From: Deltaproteobacteria bacterium UBA7527
GTDB lineage: Bacteria > Desulfobacterota > Syntrophorhabdia > Syntrophorhabdales > Syntrophorhabdaceae
NCBI GenBank assembly: GCA_002478225.1
Contig: DLMV01000024.1
Coordinates: forward strand, 11,017 to 39,295
Length of the DNA stretch: 28,279 nt
Reading direction: 5' to 3'
The position numbers were made by a program, and so were the translations under genes. The notes beneath the pieces were generated by a model, which ran no database searches, was not told where the DNA came from, and worked only from the letters and a program-made list of their open reading frames with translations. This document shows positions 21,465 through 28,279 of this stretch, one piece after another (within the stretch, counting starts at the first letter, position 1; each line of letters begins with the position of its first letter).

Positions 21465-21767
21465 TCACCGGCAAGAACTTAAATTAACAGCAAAGGAATT
21501 AGTGTTCCCTCGGTCTCAATCTCAATAGTATCATGCCGGAAGGTCCTTTCACGGGTCGCGCTTTCGAGCACCATTGGGCCCCGTTCAATGAAGGAAAATG
21601 TTCCGTAAGGACAATCTGCGCTGTTCGAGAAGATACGACGAGTTCTCAGATCGAGTGCATCCCGAATTGATAACGGGTAATGGAGCGCAGCGAAGCAGGG
21701 AGGAAAAGGCCTTTCCGGCATATCCGACTTTCAAAGACGAGGCAACACCTGTTCCGGGAAGAATGTG
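21465..21767. other. Spacer upstream of gap, with a possible minus-strand 80-codon ORF
   Basis: No recognised gene. A minus-strand frame of 80 codons (21721-21479) ends in a plausible-looking ESATRERTFRHDTIEIETEG segment but lacks a good ribosome binding site and matches no family I know. ATGCCGGAAGG at 21533-21543 faces CCTTTCCGGCAT at 21710-21721, an inverted pair 166 bases apart whose core equals the hairpin arms at 9030-9062. This could be a degraded gene or a long leader. Confidence 0.35.
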
Positions 21768-21796
21768 TTGACAATACGCGCACTTTTGATTACTAT
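21768..21796 (+). promoter_or_regulatory. Sigma70-type promoter of the gap operon
   Basis: TTGACA (21768-21773), 17 bases, TACTAT (21791-21796): a consensus -35 and good -10 with optimal spacing. Transcription would start about 20 bases before gap, directly upstream of its GGGAGGT ribosome binding site. Confidence 0.7.
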
Positions 21797-21823
21797 AAAA
21801 CAAAAAAACAATGGGAGGTTGCG

Positions 21824-22822
21824 ATGGCCGTCAAGGTTGCCATAAATGGTTTCGGAAGGATCGGAAGGCTTGTTCTCAGGGCCGGTCTGGACAGCAAAGA
21901 TGTGGAGTTTGTAGCAGTGAATGATATTACAGACCCGAAGACGCTCGCCCATCTGTTAAAATATGATTCTGTGCACGGGATAATGGAAGCCGAAATTAAG
22001 GCAAAAGAGAACGCGATAATGATCAACGGCAAAGAGGTGAAGGCCTATGCAATAAGAGAACCCGAGATGCTGCCGTGGAAGGAACTGGGCGTTGACGTGG
22101 TGCTCGAAAGCACCGGAAAGTTCACCGACAGGGCAGGCGCTGAAAAGCATCTCAAGGCAGGGGCGAAGAAGGTTGTCATATCGGCTCCCGCAAAGAACCC
22201 CGACGTGACCTTTGTGCTCGGTGTCAACCAGGAGGTCTATGACAAGACGAAACACGACGTTCTGTCCATGGGCTCCTGCACGACGAACTGCCTTGCGCCG
22301 ATCGCAAAGATACTTCAGAAGGAATATGGGATCGAGTACGGTCTTATGACCACTATTCATGCATTTACGAACGACCAGGTGGTCCTCGACGAGCCTCATA
22401 AGGACCTCCGGCGTGCCCGTGCCGCCGCGCTCTCTATGATACCGACAACGACAGGCGCGGCAAAGGCAATATCCGAGGTCATCCCCGAGCTGAAGGGCAA
22501 GCTCGACGGCATGGCAATAAGGGTGCCTGTTCCCAACGTGTCCGTTGTCGATTTCGTGGCCATACTGTCGGCAAAGGCGACAAAAGAAGATATCAACGCG
22601 AAGTTCAAGGCATATGCGGCAGGGCCCATGAAGGGAATACTCCTGTGTTCCGAAGATCCGCTTGTCTCCAAGGATTTCAACAGCAACCCGCATTCCTCTA
22701 TTGTTGATCTGGAGTATACCAATGTGATCGGCGGCAATATGGTCAAGGTATTATCCTGGTATGACAATGAATGGGGTTTCTCGAACAGGATGCTGGAACT
22801 TCTCTCCTTCATTATGAAATAG
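21824..22822 (+). CDS. gap: Glyceraldehyde-3-phosphate dehydrogenase (NAD-type)
   Basis: The protein has 332 residues from the ATG at 21824 with GGGAGGT before it; the frame is open far upstream, but that part overlaps the promoter. The NAD-binding start VAINGFGRIGRL (5-16) has Asp34 in VNDITD, favouring NAD+ over NADP+. The catalytic Cys152 is in SMGSCTTNCLAP and the histidine in TTIHAFTNDQ. It oxidises glyceraldehyde 3-phosphate to 1,3-bisphosphoglycerate, or the reverse in gluconeogenesis. It is first of the gap-pgk-tpiA cluster, 33 bp before pgk. Confidence 0.98.
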   Translation: MAVKVAINGFGRIGRLVLRAGLDSKDVEFVAVNDITDPKTLAHLLKYDSVHGIMEAEIKAKENAIMINGKEVKAYAIREPEMLPWKELGVDVVLESTGKFTDRAGAEKHLKAGAKKVVISAPAKNPDVTFVLGVNQEVYDKTKHDVLSMGSCTTNCLAPIAKILQKEYGIEYGLMTTIHAFTNDQVVLDEPHKDLRRARAAALSMIPTTTGAAKAISEVIPELKGKLDGMAIRVPVPNVSVVDFVAILSAKATKEDINAKFKAYAAGPMKGILLCSEDPLVSKDFNSNPHSSIVDLEYTNVIGGNMVKVLSWYDNEWGFSNRMLELLSFIMK

Positions 22823-22855
22823 GCAAAGAGGATCAAAAAAAAGGCAGGCGCAACT

Positions 22856-24046
22856 ATGAAGTCCATAGACCAGGTTGATGTCAAAGGGAAACGGGTGCTG
22901 ATCCGCGTCGATTTCAATGTTCCAATTGATGAGAGCGGTAACATCACCGACGACACACGGATAAAGGCTCATTTTCCGACGATAGGTTACTGTCTCGACA
23001 TGAACGCAAAGGTGATCCTCATGTCCCACATGGGGAGGCCCAAAGGTGTTCGTGTTGACAAGCTTTCTCTGAGGCCTGTCGCAGACAGGCTTTCGAAGCT
23101 CATGCAGAAAGAGGTGGTGTTCGTTGATGACTGCATCGGTGAGAAGGCCGAAGCCGCTGTCGCTGCCATGAAAGAAAAGGATATCGTGGTCCTTGAGAAC
23201 CTTAGATTCCATATCGGAGATGAAAAGAATGAGAGCGAATTTGCCCGCGCGCTCGCTTCGCTCTGTGACGTGTACATCGACGACGCCTTTGCGGTGTCTC
23301 ACAGAAAGGCGGCTTCAAACGCGGCGATCACGGAGTTTGTAAGGGTCTGCGCTGCGGGTTTTCTTTTAAAGAATGAGATAGACTACTTTCAGAAAGCCCT
23401 GGGCAATCCGGATAGGCCGCTCGTGGCTATCATTGGGGGAGCAAAGGTCTCAGACAAGATAGGGGTGCTGGAAAATCTGATCGAAAAGGTTGACCGTCTT
23501 ATCGTCGGCGGCGGGATGGCCTTTACATTTCTTAATGCGCTTGGATATGAGGTTGGAAACTCTTTGTGCGAAAAAGAGATGCTCGATAAGGCAAAGAGCA
23601 TCATGGACAAGGCAAGGTCAAAGAACGTAAAGCTATGCCTCCCTGTCGATTGCGTCGTGGCGGAGAAGGCATCTGCAGATGCCGAGACGAAGGTCTGCAG
23701 CGTTGAGAAGATCCCGGGAAACTTTATGGGGCTTGATATCGGGCCGGCAACCATAGCGCTTTTCTCAGAGTCCTTGAAGGATGCGAAGACGATTGTCTGG
23801 AACGGTCCCATGGGCATGTTCGAGATCGACAAGTTCAGCAAGGGCACATATGCCGTGGCTTCATCGGTGGCGGGATCAGGGGCGCTCTCGATCATCGGGG
23901 GAGGCGATACCGACTCGGCAGTGCATCGCGCCGGAGTGAGCTCCAAGATCTCATATATCTCAACGGGAGGCGGCGCGTTCCTTGAGCTTCTTGAGGGGAA
24001 GACGATGCCTGCGGTCGAGGCTTTGGAAAAGTGCGGAGATAAATAA
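22856..24046 (+). CDS. pgk: Phosphoglycerate kinase
   Basis: The protein has 396 residues, standard for the bacterial enzyme. VLIRVDFNVPIDESGNITDD (14-33) is the family signature; MSHMGRPKG binds 3-phosphoglycerate, VLENLRFHIGDEKN is near 114-127, and FVDDAFAVSHR-like IDDAFAVSHRKAAS follows. The nucleotide-binding C-terminal lobe has AIIGGAKVSDKIGVL, VWNGPMGMFE and the closing IIGGGDTDSAV motif, with STGGGAFLELLEGK at the end. It makes or uses ATP in the triose part of glycolysis. No clear Shine-Dalgarno precedes it beyond GGCAGGCG. It shares one base with tpiA. Confidence 0.98.
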   Translation: MKSIDQVDVKGKRVLIRVDFNVPIDESGNITDDTRIKAHFPTIGYCLDMNAKVILMSHMGRPKGVRVDKLSLRPVADRLSKLMQKEVVFVDDCIGEKAEAAVAAMKEKDIVVLENLRFHIGDEKNESEFARALASLCDVYIDDAFAVSHRKAASNAAITEFVRVCAAGFLLKNEIDYFQKALGNPDRPLVAIIGGAKVSDKIGVLENLIEKVDRLIVGGGMAFTFLNALGYEVGNSLCEKEMLDKAKSIMDKARSKNVKLCLPVDCVVAEKASADAETKVCSVEKIPGNFMGLDIGPATIALFSESLKDAKTIVWNGPMGMFEIDKFSKGTYAVASSVAGSGALSIIGGGDTDSAVHRAGVSSKISYISTGGGAFLELLEGKTMPAVEALEKCGDK

Positions 24047-24804
24047 TGAGAACGTGGATGGTTGCGGGAAACTGGAAGATGAACAATACGATCCGTGAGG
24101 CAACAGACCTCGCGAAGGGAGTGAGGGACGGCACTTCCGGGGTCAAGGGCGGCGAAGTGGTGCTGGCCCCGCCCTACACGGCATTGCAGAGCGTCTACGA
24201 GACGATAAAGGGCTCTCAGGTCCTTCTCGCGGCGCAGAATATCTATTCCGAGGATAAAGGCGCGTATACCGGCGAGGTGTCGCCGGCCATGCTGAAGGAT
24301 GTGGGCTGTACCTACGTTATCATCGGCCACTCGGAGAGAAGAAAGTATTTTTATGAGACGGACGAGGGCGTCAATGCGAAGGCAAAGAAATGCCTCCAGG
24401 CAGGGTTAAAGCCGATCATATGCGTGGGTGAGACGGAGAGCGAGAGGGAAAAGGGGGTCACGGAATTCGTCGTAGGCATTCAGGTCAAGAAGGCCCTCTC
24501 AGGGATCGACAAGCTTGATAACGTTGTTATTGCCTATGAGCCTGTATGGGCCATCGGCACCGGCAAGAACGCAACGCCGATAGAAGCGGAGGAGGTCCAC
24601 AGGTTCATCAGGAACGTAGTGGGCGACACGCACGGTGATATATGCAAAAAGATATTGATCCTTTACGGCGGCAGCGTGACGCCTGAAAATATCGGAGAGC
24701 TGATAAGCATGGAAGACGTGGACGGAGCGCTCGTCGGCGGAGCGTCGTTGAAAACAGACAGTTTTCTTGGTATAATAAAGAACATTACGGAGAAGAAACG
24801 ATGA
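24046..24804 (+). CDS. tpiA: Triosephosphate isomerase
   Basis: The protein has 252 residues. The active site is complete: Lys11 in AGNWKMN, the histidine in VIIGHSERR, and the glutamate with its loop-6 lid in YEPVWAIGTGKNATP. The phosphate-binding end LYGGSVTPENIGEL and DGALVGGASLK are also present. It interconverts dihydroxyacetone phosphate and glyceraldehyde 3-phosphate in the cytosol. The start overlaps the pgk stop by one base, and its stop overlaps secG by 4 bp. Confidence 0.98.
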   Translation: MRTWMVAGNWKMNNTIREATDLAKGVRDGTSGVKGGEVVLAPPYTALQSVYETIKGSQVLLAAQNIYSEDKGAYTGEVSPAMLKDVGCTYVIIGHSERRKYFYETDEGVNAKAKKCLQAGLKPIICVGETESEREKGVTEFVVGIQVKKALSGIDKLDNVVIAYEPVWAIGTGKNATPIEAEEVHRFIRNVVGDTHGDICKKILILYGGSVTPENIGELISMEDVDGALVGGASLKTDSFLGIIKNITEKKR

Positions 24805-25097
24805 TGACAGTTCTTTCAATAATCCATGTGATCGTTGCCGTGGCCCTTATATTTATCGTTCTCCTTCAGACAGGGAGAGGATCCGAGATCGGCGCTGCCT
24901 TCGGAGGAGGTTCAAGCCAGACGCTGTTCGGAAGCTCGGGTTCAACGGGTTTTATGACAAAGCTCACTACCGCAGCGGTTATCATCTTTATGGTAACGAG
25001 CCTTGGCCTGGCATATATTTACAGCCACAGGGAAGCTGCATTAAGAGTTGCTCCTGCGCAGACAGAAGAGAACATACCGGTCCAGGAGAAAAAATGA
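24801..25097 (+). CDS. secG: Preprotein translocase subunit SecG
   Basis: The protein has 98 residues with two membrane helices (about 4-22 and 51-71). Between them is the conserved cytosolic loop: LLQTGRGSEIGAAFGGGSSQ, then TLFGSSGSTGFMTKLT, which is the SecG signature. The tail after the second helix is short and charged. SecG joins SecYE to ease SecA cycling. tpiA-secG and secG followed by a leucine tRNA are conserved arrangements (secG-leuU in E. coli). Two in-frame ATGs at 24801 and 24804 are both possible starts. Confidence 0.95.
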   Translation: MMTVLSIIHVIVAVALIFIVLLQTGRGSEIGAAFGGGSSQTLFGSSGSTGFMTKLTTAAVIIFMVTSLGLAYIYSHREAALRVAPAQTEENIPVQEKK

Positions 25098-25099
25098 GT

Positions 25100-25184
25100 G
25101 CCGAAGTGGTGGAATTGGCAGACACACCATCTTGAGGGGGTGGCGGGGAGACCTGTGCGGGTTCAAATCCCGCCTTCGGCACCA
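25100..25184 (+). tRNA. tRNA-Leu (anticodon GAG), CCA encoded
   Basis: A class II tRNA of 85 nt. Acceptor stem GCCGAAG/CTTCGGC, discriminator A (25181) and encoded CCA (25182-25184). The anticodon loop TTGAGGG has GAG at 25134-25136 and an extended variable arm follows. It starts two bases after the secG stop codon, so it must be processed out of the gap-secG transcript. Identity rests on anticodon, the long variable arm and similarity to E. coli leuU. Confidence 0.95.
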
Positions 25185-25215
25185 TAAAACTCCTTTCAAA
25201 AAAATCATTATTTCA

Positions 25216-25245
25216 CTTACAACTCTATTTTGTTTATGGTAAACT
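25216..25245 (+). promoter_or_regulatory. Possible promoter of pckG
   Basis: CTTACA (25216-25221), 18 bases, TAAACT (25240-25245) in the AT-rich gap after tRNA-Leu. A moderate match only, but the position, about 45 bases before the gene, is sensible. Confidence 0.4.
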
Positions 25246-25297
25246 AAGCCCTTATAAAAACATTCAGGCAGCTATAAAAGAAGCGGGGAGTAGAGCA

Positions 25298-27106
25298 ATG
25301 GTGAATACATATAACGTTACGAATTGGCCGACAAAGCATGCACAGTTAAAGATCTGGGTGATAGAGATGGCAGAGATGTGCCAACCCGATAAGATTGTAT
25401 GGTGCGACGGCTCAGAAGAAGAAAAAGGACGGCTTGAACAGGAGGCCATCAGCACCGGCGAACTTGTTGAGCTGGATCAAGAAAAATGGCCCGGGTGTGT
25501 TTATCATAGAACCGCTGCAAACGATGTTGCACGGACAGAGCACCTAACCTACATATGCACTTCAACAAAAAAGATGGCAGGTCCGACAAATAACTGGATG
25601 TTGCCTGAGGAAGGGTATAAAAGGGCAGCGCAGATATTTAGCGGTTCCATGAGGGGACGGACAATGTATGTTGTCCCTTTCTCTATGGGGCCCGTTGGCT
25701 CGCCGTTCTCAAAGATCGGGGTTGAATTGACCGACAGCATCTATGTGGTGCTCAATATGCGCATTATGACCTATATCGGGGAGAGGGTATTAAAAAGACT
25801 GGGCACGCAGGGCAAATTCACAAAGTGCCTGCACAGCAAGGCGGATCTGGATGATAAACGAAGGCTTATCCTCCATTTCCCTGAAGATAACACGATCTGG
25901 AGCGTCGGCTCCGGGTATGGCGGCAATGTATTGCTGGGAAAAAAATGCCTGGCCCTTCGCATTGCAAGCTATCTTGCAAAATATGAAGGCTGGCTTGCAG
26001 AACATATGCTCATTATGGGAGTCGAGGACCCGAACGGCCATATTAAATACATAGCAGGAGCATTTCCAAGCGCCTGCGGAAAGACGAACCTCGCCATGCT
26101 GATCCCGCCTGAAGGATTGAGACATAAGGGCTATCGCATCTGGACTGTCGGCGATGACATTGCGTGGATGCGTATAGATACTGACGGCAGACTGTGGGCG
26201 ATAAATCCCGAAGCAGGGTTTTTTGGCGTCGCACCGGGCACCAATTCGAGATCAAATCCGAATGCGATGGAGACAATAAGAAAGAACACGATATTCACGA
26301 ACGTGCTTCTCACCAAGGACAAGGATATCTGGTGGGAGGGCATGGACGGAGACCCCCCGCCAGAAGGCATCAACTGGGAAGGGAAACCGTGGAAACCGGG
26401 CATGACGGACAAGAAGGGAAATGCGATCCTTGGAGCCCATCCAAACAGCCGGTTCACCGCCCCGATCGTGCAATGTCCTTCGATCTCTAACCGCATAGAA
26501 CATCATCACGGCGTTCTCATTGATGCAATTATATTTGGCGGCCGCCGGGCAAATGTTGTGCCGCTTGTATTCGAATCCTTTGATTGGAAGCATGGCGTCT
26601 TCATCGGCGCAACGATGGCCTCAGAGCGGACAGCTGCCCAATTCGGAAAACAGGGCGAGGTACGGCGTGATCCAATGGCAATGCTGCCATTCTGCGGATA
26701 CAACATGGGTCAGTATTTTCAGCACTGGCTGGATATAGGCAAAAAGATGGAAAAACCGCCCAAGATATTCCATGTCAACTGGTTCCGTCTGGATGAAGAT
26801 GGGAACTTTATGTGGCCTGGCTTCGGTGAAAATCTGCGCGTGCTCGAATGGATCGTGGGTCGCTGCATGAAGACCGCCGGTTCGCAGATAACACCGATCG
26901 GGTATATCCCAAAAGCTGATGATCTTGACCTGGCCGGCTTATCTATTGCAAAGGAAACGATCGAAGAACTCCTGGCTGTTGATAAGAATGCCTGGATCGA
27001 AGAAGCAAAGGATATCGAAAAATTCTTTAAGACATTTGGTTCAGACCTGCCGGTTGAGATGAAAGACCAGCTCAAGGCATTGCAGGAACGTTTAGCCGGC
27101 AGCTGA
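25298..27106 (+). CDS. pckG: Phosphoenolpyruvate carboxykinase (GTP)
   Basis: The protein has 602 residues, the length of GTP-type PEPCK. The enzyme converts oxaloacetate and GTP to PEP, CO2 and GDP, and can run in reverse to fix CO2. The kinase loop GAFPSACGKTN is at 254-264, with the hyper-reactive Cys260 of the GTP family. RTMYVVPFSMGPVGSPFSK, GVELTDSIYVV, GYGGNVLLGKKC and the late FHVNWFRLDEDGNFMWPGFG stretch (nucleotide-binding region) are class signatures. GGGGAG precedes the ATG. It follows the glycolytic operon as a separate unit and is convergent with the amidase gene beyond it. A syntrophic or anaerobic organism could use it for gluconeogenesis or anaplerosis. Confidence 0.98.
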   Translation: MVNTYNVTNWPTKHAQLKIWVIEMAEMCQPDKIVWCDGSEEEKGRLEQEAISTGELVELDQEKWPGCVYHRTAANDVARTEHLTYICTSTKKMAGPTNNWMLPEEGYKRAAQIFSGSMRGRTMYVVPFSMGPVGSPFSKIGVELTDSIYVVLNMRIMTYIGERVLKRLGTQGKFTKCLHSKADLDDKRRLILHFPEDNTIWSVGSGYGGNVLLGKKCLALRIASYLAKYEGWLAEHMLIMGVEDPNGHIKYIAGAFPSACGKTNLAMLIPPEGLRHKGYRIWTVGDDIAWMRIDTDGRLWAINPEAGFFGVAPGTNSRSNPNAMETIRKNTIFTNVLLTKDKDIWWEGMDGDPPPEGINWEGKPWKPGMTDKKGNAILGAHPNSRFTAPIVQCPSISNRIEHHHGVLIDAIIFGGRRANVVPLVFESFDWKHGVFIGATMASERTAAQFGKQGEVRRDPMAMLPFCGYNMGQYFQHWLDIGKKMEKPPKIFHVNWFRLDEDGNFMWPGFGENLRVLEWIVGRCMKTAGSQITPIGYIPKADDLDLAGLSIAKETIEELLAVDKNAWIEEAKDIEKFFKTFGSDLPVEMKDQLKALQERLAGS

Positions 27107-27185
27107 TCCGGACGATTCTTCAGAAGGCTGTACCTTTGTGCTCGAATATGACCGGATATAATCAAGGGAACGCAGCTCTTTAGTG
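27107..27185. other. Convergent gap between pckG and the Ntn amidase
   Basis: 79 bp separate the two convergent stop codons. I see no strong stem followed by a U-run on either strand, so a shared intrinsic terminator is not supported. Confidence 0.4.
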
Positions 27186-28279
27186 CTATTTTAAACGGTC
27201 TGTTATCTCCTGGATCGGCTCTGCATCGCCGAACATAGGCGTGCTCCTCACCCTGCCTTCGCTTAGATCCAGTTTTTTCAGATCGATCTTTCGCAGGTTA
27301 AAATTGTCATAGGTCCTGAAGTAGTAGACCCTGTTCGTCAGGTCGCGGTACGATGACCACCGCGTCGTCTCACTGGCGGAGATCTTCCCGTCAGGCGTCC
27401 TGTCAACCGCCATTCCCTTCACGATGTGAATGGCGCTTACCATGTGCTGGGCGAGGTTGAGGGTCTTCAGGGCGTCTTCCTGCTGATCGGCGAAATGCGC
27501 CATTACGGCAAGACGCACGAAGCGGCTGGGCGGGGTAATGTCGCCCGGGAGTCCCCACATGCCGGAACCATGGCCTGTTGGAGACAGCTTCACACCTGCA
27601 AAGTCCTTTGCCTCAAGCATCCTCGGCGACATGCCGATGTAGTTGCGGAGATTCGTGACCATCCACGGCAGGTTCGGGGCGTTTGTCATGACGCCGATGG
27701 GGTTGTCATAGACGCGCACTTCCCCGTTCTCATATTCTATCACGATCGATCCGCCGGAGGCGTCGTATACGGCGGTGTGGACAGGCACAGTCATCCTCAA
27801 CTGCGGCGTGTAGACGCCGAAAACCTTTATTTTGCCGATAGCCTTTTTTACTTCTTCAACAGTGGCGAAGCTGCCGAGTATCCAGGACCCGCACATGCTG
27901 TTGGCAAGGGCTATGGCGTTCTCTCCCGGCCCGACCTGCTGCCATTTCATATCAGCTTCATACCAGAGTGTGCTGAAGGCAAGCCCTGCCTCGTTGAGGC
28001 CGTCGGTGACGATGGCCTCGTCGCCGAAAACGCTGTTTGCCACATATCCGTTGCGCGTGATCCAGCGCATCCCGGCCTTGCCATCAGGAGCAGGGCTGAC
28101 AAACTCCTTGCCTCGCGGGACAGCGATAATTGAATATTGTGCGTCAACCCCGAACTCCATGGTCCTGGCGCTGATGATCGTCCCGTCCTTCGCTGTGACC
28201 CTGAAAACCGAGCATGCTTCGCCGATGCCCTGGAGAAAAAAAAGCGCATACCGCTGTTATCAGCACAACGTTCAGAAAC
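27186..28279 (-). CDS. Choloylglycine hydrolase-family Ntn amidase, signal peptide region frameshifted (5' end off the window)
   Basis: The main frame encodes the mature Ntn hydrolase (linear C-N amide hydrolase, penicillin V acylase/bile salt hydrolase family). The Cys nucleophile codon is at 28214-28212 in GEACSVFRV. Arg in SARTMEFG lies 16 residues later, as in bile salt hydrolases, with Glu where they have Asp. Asn in VMTNAP and Arg in PPSRFVRLA complete the site. A shorter start at the ATG 28160 would omit the nucleophile and is rejected. Just upstream, an A8 run at 28236-28243 shifts the frame. With one base fewer the code reads a hydrophobic FLNVVLITAVCAFF signal peptide joined directly to LQGIGEA-C. 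As the sequence stands the Cys frame hits a stop at the upstream side. Export to periplasm or surface is expected. The substrate is unknown. Confidence 0.82.

Noticed and set aside
21956..22693. 245-codon antisense frame within gap
   Set aside because: Shadow of the strongly biased gap gene; no ribosome binding site and low-complexity, Cys/His/Arg-rich translation.
23389..24330. 313-codon antisense frame across pgk and tpiA
   Set aside because: Spans two convincing genes on the other strand and shows no protein-like motifs.
25048..25242. 64-codon frame over the secG end and tRNA-Leu
   Set aside because: It overlaps a perfect tRNA gene and the secG 3' end; the tRNA explains the sequence.
27426..28133. 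235-codon plus-strand frame opposite the Ntn amidase
   Set aside because: The minus-strand frame has the full Ntn hydrolase active site, so this is its shadow.
28158..28160. ATG at 28160 as the start of the Ntn amidase
   Set aside because: It would omit the catalytic cysteine at 28214-28212, which is in frame upstream with a family-typical spacing to the conserved arginine.

Overview
The window reads as a chromosome segment of an anaerobic, Gram-negative-type bacterium, most like the Desulfobacterota (the former Deltaproteobacteria: Syntrophorhabdus, Syntrophus or Geobacter relatives). This rests on protein style and synteny only: a bacterial V-type ATPase operon, a flavoredoxin-like protein, GTP-dependent PEP carboxykinase, a secG/tRNA-Leu junction, and many short intergenic repeats. 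No marker gene fixes the genus. Most of the window is housekeeping; the accessory-looking parts are the two ends and the stretch 1-5960.

Layout. (1) 1-2380: the N-terminal HD-nuclease part of a Cas3 gene runs off the left edge. Beside it lies a 61-codon remnant of a second cas3. An ORF6N-domain gene follows, bracketed by two almost identical 40-bp stem-loop repeats, then tRNA-His and repeat-rich spacer. (2) 2381-5728, minus strand: a tight four-gene operon encodes a ParB-like protein, an SPL-family radical SAM protein, a short-chain dehydrogenase and a DUF4013-like membrane protein. A good sigma70 promoter drives it. 30 bp of that promoter region is repeated exactly 195 bp upstream, around an insert of dispersed repeat DNA. 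(3) 5961-6554: flavoredoxin-like protein. (4) 6625-15350: nine-gene V-type ATPase operon in the order G/H-I-K-E-C-F-A-B-D, as in the Enterococcus hirae ntp operon. Subunit K keeps the full Na+-ligand set, so a sodium pump is predicted. (5) 15550-21464: queA, then tgt-yajC-rpsF-(short OB protein)-rpsR-rplI-dnaB-(CDP-alcohol phosphatidyltransferase), mostly overlapping or closely spaced. (6) 21824-25184: gap-pgk-tpiA-secG-tRNA-Leu. (7) 25298-27106: pckG. (8) 27186-28279, minus strand: an exported choloylglycine-hydrolase-family Ntn amidase whose signal-peptide region is shifted out of frame at an A8 tract.

Together the core genes cover queuosine tRNA modification (queA, tgt), protein export (yajC, secG), ribosome and replisome parts, triose-phosphate glycolysis/gluconeogenesis with PEPCK linking to the C4 pool, and ion-motive energy conversion by the V-ATPase.

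The observations most worth follow-up are: the ORF6N cassette between paired stem-loops next to decaying cas3 DNA; the ParB/SPL operon with its duplicated promoter segment; the hairpin and 37-codon ORF just ahead of the V-ATPase K gene; and the homopolymer frameshift in the Ntn hydrolase.
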